Shown in pieces: positions 8,890-17,320 of a stretch of 64,000 nt of DNA. Where the stretch lies: contig NZ_CP097484.1 in the NCBI RefSeq assembly GCF_023546765.1, positions 4,347,501 to 4,411,500 on the forward strand, written 5' to 3'. Source of the DNA: Methylobacterium tardum. Its GTDB lineage: Bacteria > Pseudomonadota > Alphaproteobacteria > Rhizobiales > Beijerinckiaceae. Each line of letters opens with the position of its first letter. Position 1 is the stretch's first letter. The position numbers and the translations under genes are program-made. Below the pieces are notes generated by a model. That model did no database searches. It was given only the letters and a program-made list of their open reading frames with translations, and was not told the DNA's origin.

Positions 8890-9549
8890 ATGTCGGGGCC
8901 GATGACCGCCATCTCACGCAATCCGCCGCCGCCTTCCGTCGATCCCGCGCTGCTCGCGGCCTTCGACGGCGTTCCGACCGCGACCATCAGCGATTGCCTC
9001 GACCGGATGCCGGTCCTCGCGGGCCTGCGCGCCTTCCACGGACGCGCGCGGCTCGCCGGCACGGCCTTCACGGTGCGCGTCCGGGCGGGCGACAACCTCG
9101 CCATCCATCAGGCGCTGGAGGAGGTCCGTCGCGGCGACGTGATCGTGGTCGACGGCGGCGGCGACACGAGCCGGGCGCTCGTGGGCGACATCATGAAGGC
9201 GATCGCCGAGAGCCGCGGCGTGGCGGGCTTCGTGGTCGACGGCGCCGTGCGCGACACCGAATCCTTCGCCGACGGCGCTTTCCCCTGCTACGCCCGGGCC
9301 GCTACCCCGCGCGGCCCGTTCAAGACCGGACCCGGCGCGCTCAACGTGCCCGTCTGCGTCGGCGGCTGGACGGTCAATCCGGGCGACGTGGTGATCGGCG
9401 ACGCGGACGGCGTCGTCACCTTCCCGCCCGCCCTCGCGCCGACGCTGCGCGAAGCCGTGCGCGCCCAGGCCGCCCGCGAGGCGGAGGTCCTCGCGCAGAT
9501 CCGGGCCGGACGGTACGACGGGCGCTACGCCCGGGTCGCGAAGGACTGA
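8890..9549 (+). CDS. RraA-family protein (HMG/oxaloacetate aldolase-decarboxylase type)
   Basis: 219 aa, ATG 8890 with GGCAGGA just upstream. The fold signature is clear: TATISDCLDRM, GDVIVVDGGGD, and the catalytic GFVVDGAVRDTESF, whose Arg-Asp pair is conserved in metal-dependent 4-hydroxy-4-methyl-2-oxoglutarate aldolases. C-terminal VNPGDVVIGDADGVVTFP is also typical. Many members also decarboxylate oxaloacetate. Since the next rightward gene is a D-tartrate dehydratase that yields oxaloacetate, conversion of that product to pyruvate is a sensible inference. It is unlikely to be a true RNase E regulator. Its stop overlaps the convergent LysR gene by 25 bp. Confidence 0.85.
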   Translation: MSGPMTAISRNPPPPSVDPALLAAFDGVPTATISDCLDRMPVLAGLRAFHGRARLAGTAFTVRVRAGDNLAIHQALEEVRRGDVIVVDGGGDTSRALVGDIMKAIAESRGVAGFVVDGAVRDTESFADGAFPCYARAATPRGPFKTGPGALNVPVCVGGWTVNPGDVVIGDADGVVTFPPALAPTLREAVRAQAAREAEVLAQIRAGRYDGRYARVAKD

Positions 9550-10442
9550 GCTCCGTCGGGGCCGCCGACGAGCCGCTGCCACAGCGCGTCGGCGGCGACG
9601 GTCCGGCTCTCGGGCGCGCGGAACAGGCGGATCTCGACCGGCACGTCCAGGCTGTCGGGCCCGGCCCTGACGAGGTGGCCCTGCTCCAGGGCGGCCTCGG
9701 CGAGCGTCAGCGGCAGCCACGCGACGCCGTAGCCCTCGCGGGCCATGGTCATGAGCGTCGCCGCGAGGTGCGAGGTGAAGACCGCCTCCCGGTCGCCCGC
9801 GATGCCGGTCGCCGCCAGGATGCGGCCGAGGCCTGAGGCGCTTCCATAGGCGAGATGGCGTGCCGGACGGCCCGGCGCAGCAAGCGGCCAGAGCGGTGCG
9901 CCGCCGTCGGTCGGCGCGCAGAGCGGGACGAGGCTGTCCGCGCCGACGCGGACGGATTCGAACCGCCCGTCGTCGAGTCGGGTCTGGGCATCGGCGCGAT
10001 AGTGGCAGAGAAGAAACTGCACCTCGCCGGCCAGCATGATCGCCTCGCAGGCCTCCATGCTGTCCGAGATCAGGTTCAATGCGCCGAGCGCCTCGAACTG
10101 CACGCAGCCCCGGATCCAGCCGGGGAAGAAGGTGAAGGACAGGGCGTGCGTGGCGGCGATGGCGAGGCTTGCCCCGGCGCGGTCGCCGGCCGCCCGGGCC
10201 TCCCGGCGGGCCCGCTCCAGGCCGCGGATCAGATCCTCCGCCTTCGGGCGGAACCGGTCACCGGCGCGCGTCAGGACGGCGCCCTGTGCGCCCCGAAGGA
10301 ACAGGGGCGTCCCGATCCAATCCTCCAGGGCGCGGATCCGCCGGCTGAAGGCCGGCTGCGTCACGTGCCGGGCCTCCGCGGCCCGCGAGAAGGTCCGGTG
10401 CTCGGCGAGCGCCAGAAAATGGCTCATCCAGTCCAGGTCCAT
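9525..10442 (-). CDS. LysR-type transcriptional regulator
   Basis: 305 aa from ATG 10442. The N-terminal winged helix-turn-helix is textbook: FLALAEHRTFSRAAEARHVTQPAFSRRIRALEDWIGTPLF, followed by an LTRAG linker and a periplasmic-binding-like effector domain. It is divergent from tarD, with 125 bp between the two starts, and tail-to-tail with the RraA-family gene. By the usual LysR arrangement it should control tarD and perhaps the RraA-family gene, with tartrate or a related acid as likely effector. No T-N11-A operator was confidently located. Confidence 0.9.
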   Translation of the reverse strand: MDLDWMSHFLALAEHRTFSRAAEARHVTQPAFSRRIRALEDWIGTPLFLRGAQGAVLTRAGDRFRPKAEDLIRGLERARREARAAGDRAGASLAIAATHALSFTFFPGWIRGCVQFEALGALNLISDSMEACEAIMLAGEVQFLLCHYRADAQTRLDDGRFESVRVGADSLVPLCAPTDGGAPLWPLAAPGRPARHLAYGSASGLGRILAATGIAGDREAVFTSHLAATLMTMAREGYGVAWLPLTLAEAALEQGHLVRAGPDSLDVPVEIRLFRAPESRTVAADALWQRLVGGPDGAQSFATRA

Positions 10443-10567
10443 GCGGGACTCCCTGGTGGTGCCGCACGGCCGATGCCGGCCGCGCATCGCGCGACCCGGA
10501 ATCGGCATTGGCCTCCCGGCCGCCACCAGGGTTAGAGCGCGATTACCGCCCCTGCCAGGAGAGAGCC

Positions 10568-11731
10568 ATGCGCATCGTCGACGTCCGCGAGGTCACCAAG
10601 CCGATCGCCTCGCCGATCCGCAACGCCTACATCGACTTCTCGAAGATGACCACGAGCCTCGTGGCGGTGGTGACCGACGTGGTCCAGGACGGGCGTCGCG
10701 TCGTCGGCTACGGCTTCAACTCCAACGGCCGCTACGGCCAGGGCGGCCTGATCCGCGAACGCTTTCGCGATCGGCTCCTGGAGGCCGATCCGGCGAGCCT
10801 CCTGACCGATATGGGCGACAACCTCGATCCGCACCGGATCTGGGCCGCGATGATGCGCAACGAGAAGCCCGGCGGCCATGGCGAGCGCTCGGTGGCGGTG
10901 GGCACCCTCGACATGGCGATCTGGGACGCGGCGGCCAAGATCGCCGGGAAGCCGCTGTTCCGGATGCTCGCGGAGCGGAACGGCGTCGCGGCCAACCCTC
11001 GCGTCTTCGTCTACGCGGCGGGCGGCTACTACTATCCCGGCAAGGACGATTCCGCCCTGCGGGCCGAGATGCGCGGCTACCTGGACCGCGGCTACAATGT
11101 CGTGAAGATGAAGATCGGCGGCGCGTCGGTCGGCGAGGACCGGCGCCGGATCGAGGCGGTGCTCGCCGAGATCGAGGGCCGAGGCCGCCTCGCGGTGGAC
11201 GCCAACGGCCGCTTCGACCTCGAGACCGCCATCGCGTATGCCCGGATGCTCCGGGACTATCCGCTGTTCTGGTACGAGGAGGCGGGCGACCCCCTCGACT
11301 ACGCGCTCCAGGCGGCGCTCGCGCCCTACTATCCCGGGTCGATGGCCACCGGCGAGAACCTGTTCTCGCACCAGGATGCGCGTAATCTCCTGCGCTACGG
11401 AAACATGCGGCCCGACCGTGACTGGCTGCAATTCGACTGCGCCCTGTCGTACGGGCTGGTGGAGTACCTGCGCACCCTCGACGTGCTGGCCGAGTTCGGC
11501 TGGTCACCGTCCCGCTGCATCCCGCATGGCGGGCACCAGATGTCGCTCAACATTGCGGCCGGCCTCGGACTCGGCGGCAACGAGAGCTATCCGGACCTGT
11601 TCCAGCCCTATGGCGGCTTCCCGGACGGAGTCCGCGTCGAGGACGGCCACATCACCATGCCGGAGCTGCCGGGCATCGGCTTCGAGGGCAAGGCGGACCT
11701 GATCGCGGTGATGCGCGCCCTGGCTGAGTAG
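10568..11731 (+). CDS. tarD: D(-)-tartrate dehydratase, enolase superfamily
   Basis: 387 aa, start ATG 10568 behind a GGAGAG site. It converts D-tartrate to oxaloacetate by Mg-dependent dehydration. From memory it matches Bradyrhizobium TarD (389 aa) closely along its whole length. The catalytic residues fall at a constant offset of two: K180-x-K182 (VVKMKIGG), metal ligands D211 (AVDANGRF), E237 (FWYEEAGD), E263 (ATGENLFS), and H320 (IPHGGHQ). The 20s loop (NAYIDFSKMTTSLVAVVTDV) that caps the active site is also present. Divergent LysR regulator and an RraA-family protein lie next to it, forming a small tartrate-use cluster. Confidence 0.92.
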   Translation: MRIVDVREVTKPIASPIRNAYIDFSKMTTSLVAVVTDVVQDGRRVVGYGFNSNGRYGQGGLIRERFRDRLLEADPASLLTDMGDNLDPHRIWAAMMRNEKPGGHGERSVAVGTLDMAIWDAAAKIAGKPLFRMLAERNGVAANPRVFVYAAGGYYYPGKDDSALRAEMRGYLDRGYNVVKMKIGGASVGEDRRRIEAVLAEIEGRGRLAVDANGRFDLETAIAYARMLRDYPLFWYEEAGDPLDYALQAALAPYYPGSMATGENLFSHQDARNLLRYGNMRPDRDWLQFDCALSYGLVEYLRTLDVLAEFGWSPSRCIPHGGHQMSLNIAAGLGLGGNESYPDLFQPYGGFPDGVRVEDGHITMPELPGIGFEGKADLIAVMRALAE

Positions 11732-11771
11732 CCCGCCGGTCCGGGGCGGTCTTGCGGAGCGCGGCGCTGCG

Positions 11772-12461
11772 ATGGACGATGGCGCCATGGATTCCGGCCC
11801 CCTCACCTACGCAATCGGCGACGTCCACGGCTGCGCCGCCCTCCTCGACGCCTTGCTGAAGCGGATCGGCGACCACGCCGGCGGCCGCGCGCACCGGCTG
11901 GTCTTTCTCGGGGACTACATCGACCGCGGCCCGGACAGCGCCGCGGTGATCCGCACCGTCAGCCGCCTGAACTGGGCCGAGCCCGAGCGCGTCGTCTGCC
12001 TGATGGGCAACCACGAGCGGATGCTGCTCGACGCCCTGCAGACGCCCCAGGCGGCGGAGCACTGGCTCTACAACGGCGGGGAAGCGACGCTCGCCGCCTT
12101 CGGTGCGCGGGAGGTCGGCGATCTGCCGCGCGACACCCTCGACTGGCTCGAGGGCCTGCCGACCCTGCACGAGGACGAAGCGCGCTGGTATGTGCATGCC
12201 GGCTTCCGGCCCGGCGCCGAGATCCCGGATCCGGACGATCACAACCGCCTCTGGATCCGCGAGCCGTTCCTGGACGGTGACCACGATTTCGGCCGCCACG
12301 TGGTCCACGGTCACTCGCCGCAGCGAAACGGGCGTCCCGAGATCCGCCGGTTCCGAACGAACCTCGACACCGCCGCGGTCTATGGCGGGGCGCTTACCGC
12401 GGGGGTCTTTTCCGACACGCAGGGGCCACCGGTGAAATTCCTGCAGGTTCGGGCCGGCTGA
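11772..12461 (+). CDS. Calcineurin-like metallophosphoesterase (PPP/ApaH-like)
   Basis: 229 aa. Metal-binding motifs of the PPP family are in order: GDVHG at 16-20, GDYIDRGPDS from 47, GNHE at 79-82, a later His in WYVHAGFRPG, and HGHSP near the C-terminus. This is the layout of bacterial serine/threonine phosphatases (PrpA/PrpE type) and symmetrical Ap4A hydrolases; the sequence alone does not separate them. A second ATG lies at 11787. It is a single gene whose 3' flank is the palindromic repeat at 12469-12559. Confidence 0.88.
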   Translation: MDDGAMDSGPLTYAIGDVHGCAALLDALLKRIGDHAGGRAHRLVFLGDYIDRGPDSAAVIRTVSRLNWAEPERVVCLMGNHERMLLDALQTPQAAEHWLYNGGEATLAAFGAREVGDLPRDTLDWLEGLPTLHEDEARWYVHAGFRPGAEIPDPDDHNRLWIREPFLDGDHDFGRHVVHGHSPQRNGRPEIRRFRTNLDTAAVYGGALTAGVFSDTQGPPVKFLQVRAG

Positions 12462-12468
12462 GGCGCAA

Positions 12469-12559
12469 CGTCCTTGCGGGCGGAGCGAGGCAATCCAGCC
12501 GGCGCCGCGCTGATCGATGTCCCGCTGCCCTGGATTGCTTCGCCGCGCTCGCAAAGACA
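12469..12559. repeat. Palindromic intergenic repeat, family B, copy 1
   Basis: About 91 bp between convergent genes. The left arm reads CGTCCTTGCGGGCGGAGCGA and continues GGCAATCCAG; the right arm CTGGATTGCTTCGCCGCGCT continues CGCAAAGACAG. The arms are imperfect reverse complements, so the element can fold into a long hairpin. Two further copies of nearly the same length occur at 40877-40968 and 50712-50803. All three are intergenic. It may also end transcription from both flanking genes. Confidence 0.85.
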
Positions 12560-12586
12560 GCGGCGCTCACGTCGCGAGCCGGACTG

Positions 12587-12970
12587 TCAGGCCCCACGCC
12601 GCGCCGGCACGAGCGCGCCCAGGATCCCGACGAGCCAGCCGCCCATCAGCGCGAAGCCGCCGATGGGTGCCGCCATCGGGAAGAGCGGGTGCTGGAGCCA
12701 CGTGCGCACCGCGAGGTCACCGCAGAACAGGATCAGCCCGAGGATCAGCAGCCCCGCCGCGACGCGGGCGAGACCGGCCCGGGCGAGACTCGCCGCCCCG
12801 AAGCCGACCAGTGCCAGGATGGCGGGGGCGTGGAACAGCAGGAACTGCGCCGCCGTCTTCAGCGAATCCGCCCCGGGGATATGCGCGGCTGCCGCGCTCA
12901 GCGCGACCCCGAGCAGGCCGGCAAGGCAGGCGAGCGCCGCCAGAGCGCGGTCCAGGCCTGAGAGCCTCAC
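12587..12970 (-). CDS. DUF423 (YgdD-like) small membrane protein
   Basis: 127 aa with four hydrophobic segments. Family marks are AHIPGADSLKTAAQFLLFHAPAIL (the conserved AAH...TA..F..FHA pattern) and the C-terminal PIGGFALMGGWL. Function of DUF423 is unknown. The ATG at 12970 overlaps the engB stop by four bases, so it is the last gene of the rpmH-rnpA-yidC-engB run. In many relatives argB follows engB at this place; here it is replaced by this gene. Confidence 0.9.
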   Translation of the reverse strand: MRLSGLDRALAALACLAGLLGVALSAAAAHIPGADSLKTAAQFLLFHAPAILALVGFGAASLARAGLARVAAGLLILGLILFCGDLAVRTWLQHPLFPMAAPIGGFALMGGWLVGILGALVPARRGA

Positions 12971-13620
12971 GCGCCGCGCTCCACCAGAAGCTTGGCGATG
13001 GCCGCCCGCAGCTCCGGCACGCCGGAATCGTCGCGGCTCGAGGTCAGGATCACCTGCGGATACGCGGCCGGACGCTTGGCGAGCCCCGCCTCGATCCCGG
13101 CGATACGGCTCGCGACCTCGCCCTTCTTGAGGGAATCGCCCTTGGTCAGCACGACCTGATAGCTCACCGCGGCCTTGTCGAGGCCGTCGAGCACGTCGGT
13201 GTCGATCGACTTGAAGCCGTGTCGGGCGTCGATGAGCATGAACACCCGGGCGAGGCTGGCGCGGCCCTTGAGGTAGGAATGGATCAGGCGGGTCCAGGCC
13301 TCGACCTTCGCCTTCTCGACGGCCGCGTAGCCGTAGCCGGGCATGTCGACCAGCGACAGGCGCTCGCCGATCCGGAAGAAGTTGAGCTGCTGCGTCCGCC
13401 CCGGCGTGTGCGAGGTCCGCGCCAGGGTGTTCCGCCCGGTCAGTGCGTTGATCAGGCTCGACTTGCCGACATTCGAGCGGCCCGCGAAGGCGATCTCGAC
13501 GCCCTCCATGGGTGGCAGGCGGTCGAGGGTCTGGGCGGCCGCGTAGAAATCGGCGGCGCCTGCGAACAGGAGGCGGCCGGCCTCGAGGAGGTCGGCCGCG
13601 TCGTCGTTGGTCTCGGTCAC
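12967..13620 (-). CDS. engB: Ribosome-biogenesis GTPase EngB/YsxC/YihA
   Basis: 217 aa TRAFAC-class GTPase needed for large ribosomal subunit assembly. G1 loop GRSNVGKSS at 47-55, G2 region HTPGRTQQLNFF, G3 DMPGYGYA, G4 TKGDSL and a G5-like TSS near residue 189. The ATG at 13620 lies 13 bases after the yidC stop, so the two are cotranscribed. Downstream it overlaps DUF423 by 4 bp. Confidence 0.96.
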   Translation of the reverse strand: MTETNDDAADLLEAGRLLFAGAADFYAAAQTLDRLPPMEGVEIAFAGRSNVGKSSLINALTGRNTLARTSHTPGRTQQLNFFRIGERLSLVDMPGYGYAAVEKAKVEAWTRLIHSYLKGRASLARVFMLIDARHGFKSIDTDVLDGLDKAAVSYQVVLTKGDSLKKGEVASRIAGIEAGLAKRPAAYPQVILTSSRDDSGVPELRAAIAKLLVERGA

Positions 13621-13633
13621 GGTGTCTCGCCCG

Positions 13634-15493
13634 TCAGCTCTTGGTGGCGGCCGCCTTCGTGCCGTTGCCGCGCCGGAACGTGGTCCGCAGGTTGTCCCAC
13701 AGTTCCACCTTCACACCGTTGCGGCGCATGATGACGTATTGCTGGATCACCGACAGGGTGTTGTTCCAGGCCCAGTAGATCACGAGGCCGGCCGGGAACG
13801 AGCCGAGCATGAAGGTGAACACGATCGGCATGAAGGTGAAGATCTGCGCCTGGACCGGGTCCGGCGGCGCGGGATTCATCTTCATCTGCACGAACATGGT
13901 CACGCCCATGATCAGCGGCCAGACGCCCAGGTGGACGAAGTCGGGCGCCGGGAAGGGCAGCAGGCCGAACAGGTTAACGATGCTCGTCGGATCCGGCGCC
14001 GCGAGGTCGTGGATCCAGCCGAAGAACGGCGCGTGGCGCATCTCGATGGTGATGAACAGCACCTTGTAGAGCGCGAAGAAGACCGGGATCTGGATCAGAA
14101 CCGGCCAGCAGCCGGCGACCGGATTGATCTTCTCCTTCTTGTACAGCTCCATCGTGGCCTGCTGCGCCTTCAGGCGATCATCCTTGTAGCGCTCGCGGAT
14201 GGCGGCCATCTCGGGCTGCACGGCCTTCATCTTGGCCATGGAGACGTAGGACCGGTTCGCGATCGGCAGGAACAGCAGCTTCAGGCAGAAGGTCACCACC
14301 AGGATCGAGACGCCGAAATTGCCGAACAGGTGGTAGAAAAAGTCCAGCGCCCGGAACATCGGCTTGGTGATGAAGAAGAACCAGCCCCAGTCGATCATCA
14401 GATCGAAGTGCTTGATGCCGAGGTCCTTCTCGTAGTTGTTGATCAGGTTGACTTCCTTGGCGCCCGCGAACAGCCGCTGCGTCGCGGTCGCCGAGGCGCC
14501 CGCCGCCAGGTTCACGGCGTCGCCACGCACGCTCGCCTGGTAGACGTTGGTGGTGCCGTCGGTCCGGTCGGTGAAGGCGCCGGTATAGGGCGTGTCCTGA
14601 TCGGGGATCGCGGCCGCCGCCCAGTACTTGTCGGTGATGCCCACGAAGCCGCCGGTCACGCCGGTCCAGGCCCGGCCCTTGGTGTTGGCGCCGCCATAGG
14701 CGCCCTCCTTGGCGAGCTTGTCGTAGGTGAATTCCTGGAGACCGTCGTTGCCGAGGTAGCCGATCATGCCCTCGTGCAGGACGTAGTAGCCCTGGGTGTG
14801 CGGCTTACCCCAGCGGGAGACGAGGCTGTACGGGTAGAGCGTGATCGGTCCCGAACCCTTGTTCTCGACCTCGTCGCGGACCGTGAACATGAACTTGTCG
14901 TCGACGGCGAAGATCCGCTTGAACACGAGGCCGGCGCCGTTGTCCCAGGTCAGGGTCACGGGCATGCCGGGCGAGAGCGTCTTGCCGTCGCTGGTCCAGA
15001 GGGTGTCGTTGTTGGGCAGCGGCCCGGCATTGGCGCCGACCCAGCCGAACTCGGCGTAGTAGGGCGTCTCGCTGCCGGCCGGCGAGAACAGCACGATCTC
15101 GGGGCTCTTGGGATCGACGGTCTCGTGGTAGTTCTTGAGCGACACGTCGTCGACGCGGCCGCCCTTCAGGGCGATCGAGCCGGAGAGCGCCGGGGTCTCG
15201 ATCCGGATGCGCGGCGAGCGGGCGAGCGCCGCCTCGCGGGAGACCGGGCCTCCCTGCGCGGTCGGCAGGGTGCCGGGCGCGGGTGCGGCCGGGCCGCCCT
15301 CCTTCGGCGACGGCGAAGGCACGCCGTCCGGGGTCACGCCCGGGGGCTGCTGCTGTTGCTGCGCGGCCTTGTTCTGCGCCTCGATCAGCCGCTGCTGCTC
15401 CATGCGCGGGCCAGCCACGAAGTACTGCCACCCCAGCAGCACCAGCAGCGACAGGCCGATGGCCACGAACATGTTCGTCTTGTCATTGCCCAT
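13634..15493 (-). CDS. yidC: Membrane protein insertase YidC
   Basis: 619 aa; inserts proteins into the inner membrane with or without SecYEG. Starts [25 protein letters not shown] (first transmembrane segment), then a Gln/Pro-rich linker and a large periplasmic P1 domain (residues about 100-370). The conserved C-terminal insertase core holds five segments, with [45 protein letters not shown] and [17 protein letters not shown]. The ATG at 15493 overlaps the end of rnpA by 11 bp; upstream in-frame codons belong to the rnpA overlap and read as low-complexity sequence. Confidence 0.96.
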   Translation of the reverse strand: MGNDKTNMFVAIGLSLLVLLGWQYFVAGPRMEQQRLIEAQNKAAQQQQQPPGVTPDGVPSPSPKEGGPAAPAPGTLPTAQGGPVSREAALARSPRIRIETPALSGSIALKGGRVDDVSLKNYHETVDPKSPEIVLFSPAGSETPYYAEFGWVGANAGPLPNNDTLWTSDGKTLSPGMPVTLTWDNGAGLVFKRIFAVDDKFMFTVRDEVENKGSGPITLYPYSLVSRWGKPHTQGYYVLHEGMIGYLGNDGLQEFTYDKLAKEGAYGGANTKGRAWTGVTGGFVGITDKYWAAAAIPDQDTPYTGAFTDRTDGTTNVYQASVRGDAVNLAAGASATATQRLFAGAKEVNLINNYEKDLGIKHFDLMIDWGWFFFITKPMFRALDFFYHLFGNFGVSILVVTFCLKLLFLPIANRSYVSMAKMKAVQPEMAAIRERYKDDRLKAQQATMELYKKEKINPVAGCWPVLIQIPVFFALYKVLFITIEMRHAPFFGWIHDLAAPDPTSIVNLFGLLPFPAPDFVHLGVWPLIMGVTMFVQMKMNPAPPDPVQAQIFTFMPIVFTFMLGSFPAGLVIYWAWNNTLSVIQQYVIMRRNGVKVELWDNLRTTFRRGNGTKAAATKS

Positions 15494-16088
15494 CAGGGAC
15501 ACCGCCGCACGCGTTCGGAGTGGCATCAGGACCGGCGCCGGCCCCGGGGGACCTGTGCGCGCCGGTGATTCGGGGATCTCTGTCGCACCCCTGCGACGGG
15601 CCGATGTCGGCTTCGCCGAGAGGCGCGGCCTGCGCGGAGGCGCGGTCCGCATCGCGCGGGAGAGATGCTGTCTGAGGTGTGGTCTTGGACCGACGGCCGC
15701 CAGAGCGATGGGGGGACCGATCGCCGCGGGGCGCCGCCGGGCGGGTCACGGCCGGGATCGCGCGCCGCAGGTCCTCGGCCAGGGCCTCGAAGGAGGCGTC
15801 CAGCGCCGGGCGCCGGGCGATCAGCACGATGTCGGCCGGCAGGCCAGCGAGCTCGCCCGGCAGTTCGGCCGCGACCAGCCCGACGGCCGCGCGCAGGCGG
15901 CGCCGGATGCGATTGCGCTCCGTCGCGTGGCCGACACGCTTCGTGATGGTGAAGCCGAGACGGAGTCCGGGGCAGGCCTCCGGGTTTCGGAGACGCCCCT
16001 GCGCGGTCATGCGCTCGGTGTGGAAGCGACGCCCCTCGGCCGCCGCCAGGAAGTCGGGTCGTTTCTTGAGCCGCTCGATCGTCGCCAT
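15483..16088 (-). CDS. rnpA: Ribonuclease P protein component with a long C-terminal tail
   Basis: Protein subunit of RNase P, which matures tRNA 5' ends. ATG 16088 ([16 protein letters not shown]) is chosen over 16115 because it begins exactly where the family does. Core motifs: [25 protein letters not shown] (RNP box) and [23 protein letters not shown]. The usual protein ends near residue 125; here the frame continues about 75 residues of Arg/Pro/Ala/Gly-rich sequence and stops inside the first codons of yidC. The tail may be real or an accident of an absent stop. Confidence 0.92.
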   Translation of the reverse strand: MATIERLKKRPDFLAAAEGRRFHTERMTAQGRLRNPEACPGLRLGFTITKRVGHATERNRIRRRLRAAVGLVAAELPGELAGLPADIVLIARRPALDASFEALAEDLRRAIPAVTRPAAPRGDRSPHRSGGRRSKTTPQTASLPRDADRASAQAAPLGEADIGPSQGCDRDPRITGAHRSPGAGAGPDATPNACGGVPDGQ

Positions 16089-16166
16089 CGATGGTTCGAT
16101 CCCGGCCGATACCACTTGCCTCGTGGCGCGGGGCCTGACGGCGGCCGCGCCCGCGAGGATCCGGCT

Positions 16167-16301
16167 TCAGGCCGACAGCTTCTTGCGGCCGTGGGCGCGG
16201 CGACGCGCGATCACCTTGCGGCCGCCGGCGGTGGCCATGCGCGCACGGAAGCCGTGACGGCGCTTACGGACGAGCTTGCTCGGCTGGTAGGTTCTCTTCA
16301 T
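16167..16301 (-). CDS. rpmH: Large-subunit ribosomal protein bL34
   Basis: 44 aa, too short for most gene finders. Translating the minus strand from ATG 16301 gives [20 protein letters not shown] followed by [20 protein letters not shown] and KLSA, then TGA at 16169-16167. This is a complete and typical bL34. It precedes rnpA by 78 bp in the universally conserved rpmH-rnpA-yidC order. The promoter presumably lies in 16302-16390. Confidence 0.98.
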   Translation of the reverse strand: MKRTYQPSKLVRKRRHGFRARMATAGGRKVIARRRAHGRKKLSA

Positions 16302-16391
16302 GGCTCAGAGCCTTCAAAGGTCGAGGCGCGCTCGCGGGCGGCTGACGCCGCACCCGACCTTCACGCGTCCTTGGTTGTCTGCAAACACGAA

Positions 16392-16412
16392 GGGCGCCCA
16401 TGCGGGGCGCCA
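16392..16412 (-). terminator. Hairpin between apt and rpmH
   Basis: GGCGCCC and GGGCGCC arms around an ATGCG loop form a 7-bp GC stem. On the minus strand it lies about 60-80 bases after the apt stop and is followed by a moderately T-rich stretch (TTCGTGTTT). This fits an intrinsic terminator separating apt from the rpmH operon. Confidence 0.5.
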
Positions 16413-16470
16413 CGTCGCGAGTGGCGGGCTTATGGCGGATGGACCCCGCGAAGTCAACGTTTCGCCGGTC

Positions 16471-17016
16471 TCAATGGCCCTCGAACTGCATCAGGGCGCG
16501 CACCTCGACGCCCATGTCGCGCAGGCGCTGCGCCCCGCCGATCTCGGGCAGATCGATGACGAAGCACGCGGCCACGATCTCGGCCCCGATCTTCTGGAGC
16601 AGGTTCACGGCCGCGGTCGCGGTGCCGCCGGTGGCGATCAGGTCGTCGACCAGCAGCACCTTGTCGCCGGGCCTGACCGCGTCGACGTGGATCTCGATCT
16701 CGTCGGTGCCGTATTCGAGGGCGTAGGCCATCGACACGGTCTTGTGGGGCAGCTTGCCCTTCTTGCGGATTGGCACGAAGCCGCACGAGAGCTGATGGGC
16801 GATAGCCCCGCCCAGGATGAAGCCCCGCGCCTCGATGCCGGCCACCTGATGGATCTGGCCGCCGGCGTAAGGGTGCACCAGCGCGTCCACCGCCCGCCGA
16901 AAGGCGCGCGGGTCGCTGAGGAGCGTGGTGATGTCGCGGAAGATGATCCCGGGCTTCGGGTAGTCGGGAATCGAGCGAACCGATTCCTTCAGCGCGACGT
17001 GGCGGCGGGCTTCCAT
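16471..17016 (-). CDS. apt: Adenine phosphoribosyltransferase
   Basis: 181 aa purine-salvage enzyme making AMP from adenine and PRPP. Begins with the typical [25 protein letters not shown], has [34 protein letters not shown], and the PRPP-binding loop [14 protein letters not shown]. Length and motifs are standard. Single-gene unit; upstream flank 17017-17147 holds its promoter, beyond which is repeat family A. Confidence 0.97.
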   Translation of the reverse strand: MEARRHVALKESVRSIPDYPKPGIIFRDITTLLSDPRAFRRAVDALVHPYAGGQIHQVAGIEARGFILGGAIAHQLSCGFVPIRKKGKLPHKTVSMAYALEYGTDEIEIHVDAVRPGDKVLLVDDLIATGGTATAAVNLLQKIGAEIVAACFVIDLPEIGGAQRLRDMGVEVRALMQFEGH

Positions 17017-17147
17017 GCGTTCGGCCTTCCGTGGAGACGAGCGGGCTTAAAGCAGAAGGTTGCGGTGCTGACCAGCTTCCGGCGGCTCAGGCCAAGCCGA
17101 TGAAGCTGGGCTAACCAGACTTGGCTGCACCTTGGATCGACAACTCC

Positions 17148-17260
17148 GTCATTCCAGGGCGCCGCAGGCGAGCCCGGAATCCAGAGCCGCCGACAGCGCT
17201 ATGCTGGACACACGGTGTGGATCTGGATTCCGGGTCCTGCTGCGCAGTCCCGGAATGACG
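17148..17260. repeat. Palindromic intergenic repeat, family A, copy 1
   Basis: 113 bp inverted repeat. It opens with CGTCATTCCAGGGCGCCGCA and closes with CAGTCCCGGAATGACG; inner arms GGAATCCAGA and TCTGGATTCC also pair. A second copy of 114 bp sits at 33929-34042 with the same arms and a different central loop. It lies between apt and the suhB-like gene. Confidence 0.85.
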
Positions 17261-17320
17261 GCGGGGTTGCTACACGCCGGCAGCACGCCGAAGCGTTGAA
17301 CCGCGTTCGCGGTCCTGGGC

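Noticed and set aside
12469..12559. The palindromic repeats considered as CRISPR repeats
   Set aside because: Copies are isolated by tens of kilobases, are about 90 bp and have no regular spacers or cas genes.
13607..15568. A 653-codon open frame opposite yidC
   Set aside because: Composition typical of a reverse-strand shadow (His, Arg, Asp, Val repeats) and no start signal; yidC is certain.
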